The notes: generated by a model from the sequence alone, not told the origin. 64,000 nucleotides of DNA from Psychromicrobium xiongbiense (GCF_030271165.1 NZ_JASSZH010000005.1:149757-213756); one strand, 5' to 3'. Numbered from the stretch's first letter, positions 8,245 to 16,640 are shown. A program made the numbers and translations.

Positions 8245-9558
8245 CTAAGCCTCGGTGGGTTGCTCACCGTGCTGCGCAGCGAGGAGCGGTGAGAGCAGGA
8301 CGATGAGTGCGGCCACGACGAAAATCGCGGCACCGATCCCGATCGTGCAGCGGTAGCCGAGGGTAGTGGCGAGGAGTCCGGCAAGGAGGGCGCCGAAGAA
8401 GAACACGACACGGTTGATGGTTCGAATGGTCGAGTTCATCCGTCCTTGGATCGCATCGGGTGCGACGGATTGCCGGTACCCCGTGTCGTTGGGGTCTTCT
8501 ACGCCCATCGTGAGGCAGTAGACGAACTGCACTGCGGACACCAGCACTACCAGGACACCTCCGCCGCTTGCTGCGGTCACCGGTGCGACGGCAAGAGCCA
8601 GCCACGGCACCACTACTAGTGCTCGGGCGAGGAAGATCGCGCGGCCGGCGCCAAGCCGTGCTCCAATCCGCGGCGCGACGAGTGCCCCGACGAACCCACC
8701 GATGCCGCCGAACGTGAGAGCGAGCCCGAACTCCCATGGCTGCAACTGGAGCTCTCGGAGCACGAAGACGGCGAACACAGTGATGACGATGCTGTTGCCA
8801 AGGAACCATGTGTGGATCGAGAGCGCCAGGGGTCGCAGCGTGCGATGGCGATAGGTATAGCGCATGCCTTCGGCGATGTCGTGGCCGATGTGGCGGCCGG
8901 GTTCGCGGGGAATCGCCCTGGGCTCGTCGACCTTGATCCGCGACTGGAGCACGGCCGAGACCGCAGTGAAGAGCGCATCGAAGGCGAACAGGAGAGGCGC
9001 GCCGAGTATGTTGAAGAGGAACCCGCCGAGCGCTGGGCCCGCGCTCCCTGAGACCGTCTCACTCTGGCCGAGGCGGGCGTTGGCCATGACCAAAGACTCG
9101 CGGGGAACGATCCGGGGGAGAAGTGGCTGAGCGGCTGAGTCCGCGAACAACACGAGAACGCCCAGGATGAGCGTGACGATCGCGACCGACCAGAAGGTCA
9201 GAGTGTTGGTTAAGATGAGGACGGGAATTGCCGCGAGCACGACGGCTCGGCCAATGCTTGTCAGCATCAGCGTACGCTGGCGGCGCCATCGGTCCATGAG
9301 GGCACCGACGATGAGCCCTAGGAACAGATATGGCACCACGCTGAGTGCACTCAGCACGCTGATCTGCACCGCTGTGGCATGCAACACCGTGACGATGAGG
9401 ACGCTGAATGCGACGCCCGAGATCGCGCTTCCGAGCGCCCGGATGCTCTGCGCAGTCCAAAAGAATGCGAACGCCCGGTGGTGTAGAACCTCGACTGGGT
9501 GCGTCGCGGTGACCGTCCTGGAGGTGACTCCTTCGTCCATACCGTCAGCCTCATCCAT
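8245..9558 (-). CDS. MFS transporter (efflux type)
   Basis: Inner-membrane secondary transporter with 12 predicted hydrophobic segments. The first is RAFAFFWTAQSIRALGSAISGVAF, a typical opening of the MFS subgroup that includes macrolide and siderophore exporters. The family's A-motif-like loop GALMDRWRRQRTL lies after helix 2. Length is about 437 residues. The start is uncertain: ATG at 9558, 9540 or 9582 are in frame and none has a convincing ribosome site; a TATGCT box precedes 9558. The 150 bases upstream are unusually AT-rich for this genome, which could mark the edge of an acquired segment. The substrate is not predictable; multidrug export is possible. Confidence 0.87.
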   Translation of the reverse strand: MDEADGMDEGVTSRTVTATHPVEVLHHRAFAFFWTAQSIRALGSAISGVAFSVLIVTVLHATAVQISVLSALSVVPYLFLGLIVGALMDRWRRQRTLMLTSIGRAVVLAAIPVLILTNTLTFWSVAIVTLILGVLVLFADSAAQPLLPRIVPRESLVMANARLGQSETVSGSAGPALGGFLFNILGAPLLFAFDALFTAVSAVLQSRIKVDEPRAIPREPGRHIGHDIAEGMRYTYRHRTLRPLALSIHTWFLGNSIVITVFAVFVLRELQLQPWEFGLALTFGGIGGFVGALVAPRIGARLGAGRAIFLARALVVVPWLALAVAPVTAASGGGVLVVLVSAVQFVYCLTMGVEDPNDTGYRQSVAPDAIQGRMNSTIRTINRVVFFFGALLAGLLATTLGYRCTIGIGAAIFVVAALIVLLSPLLAAQHGEQPTEA

Positions 9559-9732
9559 ACGGTCAGCATAACGAAGACACATGGGGTGGTCTGATGTGTC
9601 GAAATAGGCAGCCGCTGGTGAGATAAGACCTCATATCAATTCACCGATAATCAACATTATGTCAAGTTATAGGCCGATGAGGGTCGCTTTGGTTTCCCCG
9701 TCCGGCATCGTGCTCTCGTGGTTGTTGCGTGA

Positions 9733-10266
9733 TCAGAACTCGCACACCGTCAGCAGAGTGCGTCCATGGGGTGTCTCCGGATTCACGCGTCCTGTGTCCC
9801 GGAATCCGAGCTTTTCCAGGACTCGCCCGGACACGATGTTCCAGTCCCAGACGGTTGCCCACAGTCATTGGTAACCTGCCTCGCGTGCCCAGGTCATCAT
9901 CGCCTGAGCCGCCTCGGTCGCGTAGCCGCGATTGTGAACGGCCTGCAGCAGCTCGAGAGCCAGCTCGGGATCCTCAGCGGACACTGACTCCCTGAAAATC
10001 AGCCCACAGTACCCGATGACATCTCCCGCATCTTTCCGCTCAACTGCCAGAAGTCGGGGTTCCGAATGATCCGTTCCCCTGCGGATGTTTTCGGCAATGT
10101 CTTCCACCGTGGGACGCCCCTCGGCGTCGATCTTCCGGCGTGCCGGTACTCGTGGATCTCGCTCGGTCCATAGCTGCCGGTAGACCTCCGCGTCACTCAC
10201 TCGTTGGCTGCGTAGGGTGAGACGGCCGGTCTCCAGGGTGTTCAGCGTAGGCGAAGGTGTCTCCAT
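9733..10266 (-). pseudogene. GNAT acetyltransferase with an in-frame stop
   Basis: RimJ/RimL-type acetyltransferase beginning METPSPTLNTLETGRLTLR directly after the TGA of the upstream gene. It runs through DVIGYCGLIFRE and NRGYATEAAQAMMTWAREAGYQ, then hits a TGA (about 9866). The same frame continues LWATVWDWNIVSGRVLEKLGF and then NPETPHGRTLLTVCEF to a second TGA at 9735-9733. The missing residue is probably Arg (CGA to TGA). Everything past the stop is a normal GNAT C-terminus including the N-x-x-S-x-x-V-x-E-K-x-G-F motif. A single nonsense change, a sequencing error or readthrough are all possible; a recent pseudogene is most likely. Confidence 0.82.
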
Positions 10267-10267
10267 G

Positions 10268-10765
10268 TCAGATTGTTCCGGGGCGATCCGCGCCGATCCA
10301 CGGCTTGTTGCCATCAAGAATCAATTTTTCCAGTTCATTCACCCGCGGAGCCAGAGCGCTCTGTTCTTCAAGGCCTTCGTGCACCAGGCACTCCCATCGT
10401 GGGCCGCTGGTGTGTTCGCGCCATATTTTCACGCCGTACGGTGCACGAAAGGAACGACGGAATATCCAGGCAGCAGCCGCTACCAGGGCTCTGGTGAGCC
10501 CCTCAAGGAGCACCGTTCCCCCATCGACATACATGCCGGGCTCCAGAGGCCCATCGGGTGGGGTCGGCTCGTATCCCCATTTCCCCGCGGAGATGAAATA
10601 CCAGATACCGTCAGATGCTTTTACCTGACGGCTTCGGGCACGCTGTAGGTCGCGTCGGCTTGCCTCTCGTGAGGCTTTGGCCGCCCAGCGCCGTGCCTTG
10701 CGAGGACTGACCTTCTCCCCCGTCCGCTCCTCGTAGCGCCTGATGACGTCCGATACCTCATCCAT
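10268..10765 (-). CDS. Hypothetical protein, 165 residues
   Basis: Not recognised. The N-terminal 50 residues are a charged helical region (EERTGEKVSPRKARRWAAKA...RDLQRARSR). A middle segment rich in Gly, Pro, Tyr and Trp follows (IWYFISAGKWGYEPTPPDG), with GMYVDGGTVLLEG next and a moderately hydrophobic helix (LTRALVAAAAWIF) near residue 100. There is no signal peptide. Its TGA is one base before the ATG of the GNAT pseudogene, so the two were translationally coupled, and its function may have been tied to that acetyltransferase. The even coding appearance and tight spacing argue that it is real. Confidence 0.65.
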   Translation of the reverse strand: MDEVSDVIRRYEERTGEKVSPRKARRWAAKASREASRRDLQRARSRQVKASDGIWYFISAGKWGYEPTPPDGPLEPGMYVDGGTVLLEGLTRALVAAAAWIFRRSFRAPYGVKIWREHTSGPRWECLVHEGLEEQSALAPRVNELEKLILDGNKPWIGADRPGTI

Positions 10766-10788
10766 GAGTCCAGTATTGCAGCCTGGCC

Positions 10789-11460
10789 TTATGCCAGATT
10801 ATTCCGGCCATCCGCCGCCGCGAGCCCAGCTCGCATCGCTGCGCGGGACTCCGCATCCCAGGGGCCTGAAGCGGCCAGCGGAATCTCGGTCATATACCTG
10901 CGCTCAGCCTCGGGAATTCGCAACACCACGGTATCGGGATCGTTCCCGGCGGCCGCATACAAGTCAGGGCCGTCGGCATAAAACAGGTCGGCTACCACCA
11001 GCCGGCCATCCGTTCCGCGCATCACGTTGGAGGGGTTGTCATCCAGCGGGCCGCACCACGGCAGCTCACGCCGTGCCTGCTCGTGGACGCGCCGTACGAT
11101 GTCGACAAGCTCGGCCACAGCCGGCTCACGGTGCGCGATCGACCGGTGAAACGCGATGGCGTCGGCTTTGCCCACAGGTTCCAGCCACTCCAGGAGTTGC
11201 AGGTCCCCGCCTCCCTCAAGGCGGCGATGCGCGAACAGCCTCGGTACCTGCAAGGTGTGTGCAGCCTCGCGATAAAGCCGCGCGGTGTAAGGCCCGACTG
11301 GGTCGAAGGGGCTGATCCGCACCGCAGTGGCGCCCTCCGGGGAACGCAAGGCCACTGCCCAGTCCCCCACGCCGCACCGCGTCCAGCCTGCAGCCATGAA
11401 CGATTGTTCAGCATCGTGGTGGTTGGCCTCCGGAGGGAGGAGGATGAGCACGGTGTCCAT
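10789..11460 (-). CDS. Divergent phosphotransferase-like (kinase-fold) protein
   Basis: Protein of 223 residues resembling the C-terminal lobe of aminoglycoside/fructosamine kinase-fold proteins. The segment GPLDDNPSNVM (about residues 140-150) lines up with the catalytic loop H-G-D-x-x-P-x-N, keeping Asp and Asn but with Pro in place of His. VVADLFYADGPDLY follows, placed like the metal-binding D-F-G/D region. The N-lobe is short, and no clear ATP-binding lysine could be assigned. Activity is therefore uncertain. It stands in the same direction as the hypothetical gene at 10268, 23 bases away. Its start overlaps the remains of the FMN reductase on the other strand. Confidence 0.65.
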   Translation of the reverse strand: MDTVLILLPPEANHHDAEQSFMAAGWTRCGVGDWAVALRSPEGATAVRISPFDPVGPYTARLYREAAHTLQVPRLFAHRRLEGGGDLQLLEWLEPVGKADAIAFHRSIAHREPAVAELVDIVRRVHEQARRELPWCGPLDDNPSNVMRGTDGRLVVADLFYADGPDLYAAAGNDPDTVVLRIPEAERRYMTEIPLAASGPWDAESRAAMRAGLAAADGRNNLA

Positions 11461-12017
11461 TCATCCAGTCTGGATGCCGATTCGAAGAGTCGAAGCCTTG
11501 CGGTTGATGCCGTCCATCAGCTGGAAAGCCTGGGCAATTCGGTCCGTCTACTTGACCTCAACGAGACCCAGTGCCGCCATTCGACAATCGAACCATATTC
11601 GGCTCCGAAGCATTCTCTAGCGCACACGCCCTGATCCGTGAGGCTGAGAGCGTCGTTCTGGCGCTCCCTGTATACAACTGGAGCGTTGGTAGCGCCGCCA
11701 AGAATCTGATTGAGGCAACAGGAGCAACGGGCGATGACGGCAGAAAGGCCGCCTGGTTCGACAAGCTAGTGACTCTCCTCTGTGCTGGTGGACTGCCCCA
11801 TTCCTACATGGCTTACGGCGCCTTGGCGATGTCAGTGATGCTGGATTTCAAGTGCGTGGTGAACCCCTATGTCGTCTACGCCACGGAACGCGATTGGGAT
11901 GACACCGGCTTGCTCAGTTCTCGACTCGGAGCGCGGCTGAGGAAGACCATGGAAGTGCATTCCGAACTTAACAACAGCCTGCGCGGCCAGCTGTACTCCT
12001 CCGACTGGGAGATCTAA
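11437..12017 (+). pseudogene. NADPH-dependent FMN reductase family, truncated and frameshifted
   Basis: Flavodoxin-like reductase remnant. One frame reads SSSLDADSKSRSLAVDAVHQ and then LESLGNSVRLLDLNE up to about 11570. After a frame change the rest is PPFDNRTIFGS, REAESVVLALPVYNWSVGSAAKNLIE, then LLCAGGLPHSYMAYGALAMSVML to the stop at 12017. The motif P-V-Y-N-x-S-x-x-x-A-x-K-N is the flavin-binding loop of this family. The first strand with its phosphate-binding loop start is missing and no start codon fits, so the gene is both 5'-truncated and frameshifted. An ATG at 11571 could make a 148-residue fragment, but it would lack the first half of the FMN site. Confidence 0.75.
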
Positions 12018-12048
12018 GTCCGGATTCGCGACGGCACGAAGAATTTTA

Positions 12049-12084
12049 GTGACACTCTGGACGAATATGCGTATGCTTATGTGC
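12049..12084 (+). promoter_or_regulatory. Promoter of the EXLDI gene, leaderless layout
   Basis: A -35 GTGACA (12049-12054), a 17-base spacer and a -10 TATGCT (12072-12077) are followed after 7 bases by the ATG at 12085, leaving essentially no 5' leader. The same stretch holds imperfect TATGC-type repeats (12066-12089), which could be an operator. Confidence 0.6.
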
Positions 12085-12606
12085 ATGCCTACAAGGAATG
12101 TCTATGTCTCAGATGCAGACCTGCCGGTGTTCGAAAGGGCGGCCGAAATTGCTGGTGCGTTGTCGACGGCGGTTGCCGCAGGATTGCGTCTCTATGTTGA
12201 TCAGCAGGAGCGAGCACGGAAGAAGGGTGAAATGCGCACCGTTGAGCTTGAAGTCCAGGATGGCGCGGTGGTGATGACTAAGCGATTTATTGGTCGCAGC
12301 CTTGTCAGATACGAGATCCGGGATGGCGTTCGGATGCTTGGCTATCGCGCCTATGCCACCGAGCGTGGCCAGATTGCGGTGCATATCAGTAATGGCCCGG
12401 ACTGGGGCGCACTCGCCTCTCCCGCCGAGAATAATCCAGTCTGGGAAAATCCCAGCACCTGGAACAGCGACTGGTGGAGCACCAGCGAACGATCGTTGCG
12501 AGTCTTCCCCGATCTTGCCTCCATGGCAGGAGAGGTCCCGGATGGACTCATTGACGCTGTCCGGCAGGCGCTGGAGGGGCCAGTGGTTGAAGACCTTGAT
12601 ATCTGA
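12085..12606 (+). CDS. EXLDI family protein
   Basis: Protein of 173 residues ending in VVEDLDI, the E-x-L-D-I terminus that gives this actinobacterial family its name. The first 40 residues (MPTRNVYVSDADLPVFERAA...GLRLYVD) resemble a ribbon-helix-helix DNA-binding unit, with a beta strand followed by two helices. The rest is a mixed domain with many aromatic residues (WENPSTWNSDWW). The molecular role of the family is not known; DNA-binding or an autoregulatory role is an inference from the N-terminus. The ATG at 12085 is favoured because a good promoter ends 7 bases before it. In-frame ATGs upstream lie inside the promoter. Confidence 0.75.
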   Translation: MPTRNVYVSDADLPVFERAAEIAGALSTAVAAGLRLYVDQQERARKKGEMRTVELEVQDGAVVMTKRFIGRSLVRYEIRDGVRMLGYRAYATERGQIAVHISNGPDWGALASPAENNPVWENPSTWNSDWWSTSERSLRVFPDLASMAGEVPDGLIDAVRQALEGPVVEDLDI

Positions 12607-12756
12607 GTTGCAGTGTCGAGTTCCCGTGCCAGAGGCAGCACAGAAATTTCTTGCCAGAATTCCTGCGGCGGTGTCGGATGAGAGGAAAGCCGTTCGTAGT
12701 ACTGATGAGCGGCCACTCATCAGGGGTGCCGCCCCAGCACAGGAGATGATCGACAG

Positions 12757-13119
12757 ATGCAATTCATGATGACCGTGATCGAGGAATTCCTGCCCGGTAA
12801 TGTTCGGGAAAACCATACTGGCTCCGCCGATGCCGCTGAGATGGCCGCCATCGATGTCTTCAATGAGCAACTTCAAAAAGATGGCCATTGGGTCTTTGCC
12901 GGTGGCCTGGACTCCCCCAGCACGGCAACCGTCGTCGACAATCGGCGCGAGGGCTCGCTCGTCACCGACGGGCCATTCCTTGAGTCGAAGGAGCACCTGG
13001 GCGGATTCTGGATCATTGAAGCGCCGGATCTCGATGTCGCGCTTAAGCTCGCCGCCGAAGGGTCCAGGGCCTGTAACCGGAAAATCGAGCTCCGGCCGTT
13101 CCTGGAGCCGGAGCTCTAA
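12757..13119 (+). CDS. YciI/DGPF-domain protein, partner of the ECF42 sigma factor
   Basis: Protein of 120 residues with a ferredoxin-like YCII fold. The signature TDGPFLESKEHLGGFWIIEA (about residues 70-89) is the DGPF motif. Such proteins are commonly encoded immediately before ECF42 sigma factors, as here: the sigma gene starts 5 bases after this stop. Their biochemical activity is not established. They may be small enzymes or sensors and are known as part of ECF42 regulons in other actinobacteria. Most of the 150 bases upstream (12607-12756) show no obvious gene. Confidence 0.9.
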   Translation: MQFMMTVIEEFLPGNVRENHTGSADAAEMAAIDVFNEQLQKDGHWVFAGGLDSPSTATVVDNRREGSLVTDGPFLESKEHLGGFWIIEAPDLDVALKLAAEGSRACNRKIELRPFLEPEL

Positions 13120-13124
13120 GATCC

Positions 13125-14384
13125 GTGTCCGGCGCTGAAGTCAGTGAGGCGATCACTCAGGCTCACCGCCTGGAGTGGGCCCGCGTGGTTGCCTCACTGA
13201 CCAGACGTTTTGGCGACCTCGATGTCGCCGAGGAAGCAGCCGCCGAAGCCTTCGCCACAGCCGTCGAACGGTGGCCCGCTGAAGGCGTTCCGCCGCGCCC
13301 CGGCGCCTGGCTGACCACCACAGCCAACCGCAAGGCCATCGACCGACTCCGGCGCGAGAATAAGCGCGATGACAAGCATCGGGAGGCAAACAGAATGTAC
13401 GGCGACCCGGCATCGGAGCCACGGGGCGCGATCGACGATGATCGGCTCAGACTGATGTTCATCTGCGCTCACCCGGCGCTCGCCATGGACAGCCGCGTGG
13501 CGCTGACCCTGCGCCTGATCGGCGGTCTGAGCGTGCCGGAGATCGCGCAGGCCTTTCTGGTCCAGGAAGGTGCTCTCGCGCAGCGAATCACGCGGGCGAA
13601 GGCCAAAATCAAAGCCAACCGCATCCCCTACCGAGTCCCTGAGGCGGAGGATCTTCCTATGCGCCTCTCCGGCGTGCTGGCGGTGCTTTTTCTCATCTTC
13701 AACGAGGGCTATCTGGCCACCGGTCCTTCCAGCGATCCGTTGCGTCCGGAACTGACGGCCGAGGCGATCCGTCTCACCCGGATGCTCCGTTCCCTGCTGC
13801 CGGAAGATGGCGAAGTGGCGGGCCTTCTGGGACTGATGCTGCTGACGGAGGCCCGCAGCGCTGCGCGGATGTCCTCACACGGGGAGCTCATTCCACTGGC
13901 CGATCAAGACCGCCAGGCGTGGAACGTGGCGATGATTGCCGAGGGACATCGGATCATCCGGGAGCGCCTGGATTCCGGAGTGGCTCCCGCACCGTATCAG
14001 ATTCTGGCCGCGATCAACGCCGTTCACACCTCAGCCCGCACCATGGGCGATACTGACTGGTGCCAGATTGTGGCGCTCTACGATCAGCTTGCCCACCTCG
14101 ATCCCTCCCCCGTCGTCGCACTCAACCGGGGCATCGCCGTCGCCGAGCTGGATGGGCCTTCGGTGGGGCTGGCGCTCATCGAACCTCTCAGCACCGAACT
14201 TGCGGACTATCACCCCTATCACGCCGCTCGCGCCGACCTACTGCGCCGGGCGGGGCGGGAACGGGAGGCACGCGCCGCGTACGATGCCGCCATCGGCTTG
14301 GCGGGGAACAGCGCCGAGGTTGCCTACCTGAGCCGCCGTCGGGATGAGCTGCACGCGCCAGCTGACGGGAAGATTCAGCCCTGA
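13125..14384 (+). CDS. ECF42-type RNA polymerase sigma factor
   Basis: Extracytoplasmic-function sigma factor with a long C-terminal extension, 419 residues. Region 2 starts HRLEWARVVASLTRRFGDLDVAEEA and includes WLTTTANRKAIDRLRRE. Region 4 contains ALTLRLIGGLSVPEIAQAFLVQE and the helix-turn-helix QRITRAKAKI. From about residue 180 a helical extension (VLFLIFNEGYLA, then TPR-like repeats with VALNRGIAVAEL and YHAARADLLRRAG) replaces an anti-sigma partner; in characterised ECF42 proteins this extension is needed for activity. It starts with GTG, 5 bases after the DGPF gene, whose end supplies the ribosome site. Its 3' end overlaps the convergent kinase-like gene by 10 bases. The inducing signal is unknown. 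Confidence 0.93.
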   Translation: MSGAEVSEAITQAHRLEWARVVASLTRRFGDLDVAEEAAAEAFATAVERWPAEGVPPRPGAWLTTTANRKAIDRLRRENKRDDKHREANRMYGDPASEPRGAIDDDRLRLMFICAHPALAMDSRVALTLRLIGGLSVPEIAQAFLVQEGALAQRITRAKAKIKANRIPYRVPEAEDLPMRLSGVLAVLFLIFNEGYLATGPSSDPLRPELTAEAIRLTRMLRSLLPEDGEVAGLLGLMLLTEARSAARMSSHGELIPLADQDRQAWNVAMIAEGHRIIRERLDSGVAPAPYQILAAINAVHTSARTMGDTDWCQIVALYDQLAHLDPSPVVALNRGIAVAELDGPSVGLALIEPLSTELADYHPYHAARADLLRRAGREREARAAYDAAIGLAGNSAEVAYLSRRRDELHAPADGKIQP

Positions 14385-14929
14385 AGACCTGCCTCTCCCC
14401 CATGACGGATCCAGAGGTCAAGGATTTCTCCGGCCACGGCGTCGGCAGATCTGTCGGATGAGTCCAGAACCATATCATCCAGCGCGGTCTCCACCAGAAG
14501 GCCCTCCAGTTCCGTGGTGCGATGCAGGTGCCATTCGAGCCCCTGCGGATCATCCTGGTGGCGGGCAGCCAGCCGCGCCCGCCGAACAGCTTCTCGGGCA
14601 GTGATCCGGCAGATCAGCAGCGGCCTGCCGCCCAGAGCCTGGCGGTAGCGCTCGATCTCCGCCGGATCCTCGATGACGCCCGCCAGTACGAAGGTGTCGA
14701 TGCCTGCCAGGGCATAGTTGGCAGCCATCACCTTCAGGTTGGCCAGCTCCAGTTCATGACCGAATCGGTCACCCAGGGGTGCGGGCCAGGCCCGCCGGAT
14801 GGCATCCAGATCGACGATGGCGTGGGCGATCCCGCGTTGTTTGAGGGCATCACCCAGGCGGTCGGCCACGGTGGTTTTACCTGCACCCACGGTGCCATTG
14901 AGGAAAATGCCTCCCAGTGAATCGACCAT
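14375..14929 (-). CDS. P-loop nucleotide kinase-like protein
   Basis: Protein of 184 residues with a Walker A motif FLNGTVGAGKTT at residues 9-20, a second strand IVDLDAIRR typical of adenylylsulfate kinase and shikimate kinase-like folds, and a lid-type Arg-rich segment ITAREAVRRARLAARHQ. This fits a small-molecule kinase that transfers a phosphate from ATP, but the acceptor cannot be named. It is convergent with the ECF42 gene, overlapping by 10 bases. A second, unrelated P-loop protein follows upstream on the same strand, 45 bases away. Confidence 0.82.
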   Translation of the reverse strand: MVDSLGGIFLNGTVGAGKTTVADRLGDALKQRGIAHAIVDLDAIRRAWPAPLGDRFGHELELANLKVMAANYALAGIDTFVLAGVIEDPAEIERYRQALGGRPLLICRITAREAVRRARLAARHQDDPQGLEWHLHRTTELEGLLVETALDDMVLDSSDRSADAVAGEILDLWIRHGGEAGLQG

Positions 14930-14974
14930 CCCGACATCCTAGTCAAGCCGGGCACTGCACCAATGCACAGTGGC

Positions 14975-15496
14975 TTAGAGCTTCACTGCATCTGCAATCT
15001 GCCGGGCGACCTGAGCCGGAGTGAGGTGCGTGGTGTCGATGACTTCCGCTTCATCATGGAGCCAGGTGCGACTTGCCTCTGCGTAGGGCTCAAGATACTT
15101 GAGACGGAAGGCGGAGATGCCCAGAACGGCATCCTCGGTGATGCGGCGGCGCAGGGTGTCCTGGTCAGCGTGGAGAACGAAATGCCTGACCGGGATGGAA
15201 TAGTGCGCCAGGCCAGCACTGATTTCGCGCCAGTAGTCCTCCACCAGAACGCTCATCGGCATGACCAGAGTGCCCCCGGTGTAGGCGAGGACGCGATGAG
15301 CGGTCTCCACAACGAGCTGTCGCCACGGCAGCCAGTGCTGAAAATTGTCGGTCTGGGGCAGCCCTGGACTGATATCCATCAGTGTCTCTCCCACCTTCTC
15401 GGCATCAAGCACCCGCGAATGAGGAATCAACTGCTGCACGAGTGCACTCGTCGTCGTTTTGCCTACGCCGTGGGTGCCGTTGAGCCAGACGATCAT
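14975..15496 (-). CDS. TmrB-like P-loop ATPase
   Basis: Protein of 173 residues beginning MIVWLNGTHGVGKTTTSALV, with the Walker A motif at residues 6-14. It then has VLDAEKVGETLMDI and TGGTLVMPMSVLVEDYWREI, the pattern of TmrB, a tunicamycin-resistance ATP-binding protein of Bacillus. Relatives act as nucleotide or small-molecule kinases, or bind drugs; the real substrate here is unknown. The ATG at 15496 is chosen because it overlaps the TGA of the upstream oxidase gene as ATGA, a coupled start. A longer version beginning at 15547 has no such support. Confidence 0.82.
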   Translation of the reverse strand: MIVWLNGTHGVGKTTTSALVQQLIPHSRVLDAEKVGETLMDISPGLPQTDNFQHWLPWRQLVVETAHRVLAYTGGTLVMPMSVLVEDYWREISAGLAHYSIPVRHFVLHADQDTLRRRITEDAVLGISAFRLKYLEPYAEASRTWLHDEAEVIDTTHLTPAQVARQIADAVKL

Positions 15497-16596
15497 AGGA
15501 GGCAACGCGCGCACGGAGTCGAATCGTGGCTGGTGGAAGCAGGCCACAGAAGATCTGGTGTGAGTTCGCGGATGGAATCGACGCCGATGGCGGCCAGGAC
15601 GACGCCGAGGTCCTCAGTCAGCTGCTCGAGGACCTGCGTCGCGCCCTGCTCGCCTCCAACGGACAGTCCCCAGAGCAAGGGGCGGCCGACGAAAACCGCC
15701 TGGGCACCCATGGCCAGTGCAGTTGCCGCATGGTCGCCGGAGCGAATACCGCTGTCCACGTATACTTCGCACTCGCCGCCAACGGCCTGTACGACCTCGG
15801 GCAATGCCTGGATTGAGGTGACTGACTTACCGAGTCGACGCCCCCCGTGAGTGGAGACCACGATGCCGGAGGCACCTGCGTCCACAGCCCTGCGGGCATC
15901 GTCTGCACGCAAAATTCCTTTGACGACGACGTCTAACCCGGCACGTTCCCGTAGGTTGCTGATCACCTCCAGACTGAGATCTGTTGCACCGTTGGTGGCG
16001 TCCTCGGGAAGGCCTGCGAGGTCCTCTTGCAACAGGTTGGCCAGGCGTGCTTTTCGTGGCGACTCCGGCCACAGTTGCGGGTCGATCATGAGTTTGCTCG
16101 CTGCCAGTCGCGTGGTGTCAACCGTGAGAATCAGAGCCTTCGCTCCTGCCACTGCGGCCCGCTCAACCAGTGCATTGGACAGGCCCCTGTCTTTCATCAC
16201 GTAGACCTGAAACCACCAAGGAACACCCTCAGCTGCAATCTGCTCGAAAGGGATGGCGGTGTTAGTCGAAACGCCCAGTAATGATCCGACTCGACGGACA
16301 GCGCGGGCGGTGGCGATTTCGCCCAGCGGTGTGGCTGCATTTTGCTGGGCCATGGGTGCAGCAAGAATCGGAGTTTGAAGCGGCACTCCGAGCACCGATG
16401 TGTTTGTCAGGCGCGATGACCAGCCGGTGAGTACCCTGGGGCGGAATCGCACTGCGTCCCATTGGGCTGCTGCATCCCGTACCGCTTCACTGTCGTCTGC
16501 GGCAGCAGAAAAGTATCCGTAAACGTAGTCCGGCAGAATTGCCTGGGCCTCCTGTTCCATTGCATCCCGTCGAGCTCGCTCACCACTGAACTCCAT
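15493..16596 (-). CDS. FMN-dependent alpha-hydroxy-acid oxidase/dehydrogenase
   Basis: TIM-barrel flavoenzyme of the LldD/lactate monooxygenase/glycolate oxidase family, 367 residues. It oxidises an L-2-hydroxy acid, probably lactate or a related acid, to the keto acid. Visible landmarks are VRFRPRVLTGWSSRLTNTSVLG, the FMN-binding strand PILAAPMAQQ, QVYVMKDRG, LILTVDT, VVKGILRADDA, the active-site region VVSTHGGRRLGKS with the catalytic His, and DSGIRSGDHAATALAMGA. Asn, common before the His, is Thr here. The ATG at 16596 follows AAGGAGAG. The stop overlaps the start of the TmrB-like gene (ATGA), so the two form an operon. Confidence 0.92.
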   Translation of the reverse strand: MEFSGERARRDAMEQEAQAILPDYVYGYFSAAADDSEAVRDAAAQWDAVRFRPRVLTGWSSRLTNTSVLGVPLQTPILAAPMAQQNAATPLGEIATARAVRRVGSLLGVSTNTAIPFEQIAAEGVPWWFQVYVMKDRGLSNALVERAAVAGAKALILTVDTTRLAASKLMIDPQLWPESPRKARLANLLQEDLAGLPEDATNGATDLSLEVISNLRERAGLDVVVKGILRADDARRAVDAGASGIVVSTHGGRRLGKSVTSIQALPEVVQAVGGECEVYVDSGIRSGDHAATALAMGAQAVFVGRPLLWGLSVGGEQGATQVLEQLTEDLGVVLAAIGVDSIRELTPDLLWPASTSHDSTPCARCLL

Positions 16597-16640
16597 GGCT
16601 CTCCTTGCTTGTTGCGTCCTGTTTGTCATCATTCCGCAAT

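Noticed and set aside
9862..9868. TGA recoding (selenocysteine or readthrough) in the GNAT
   Set aside because: No SECIS-like hairpin could be supported and GNATs do not use selenocysteine here; Arg is expected at this position, so a nonsense mutation is simpler.
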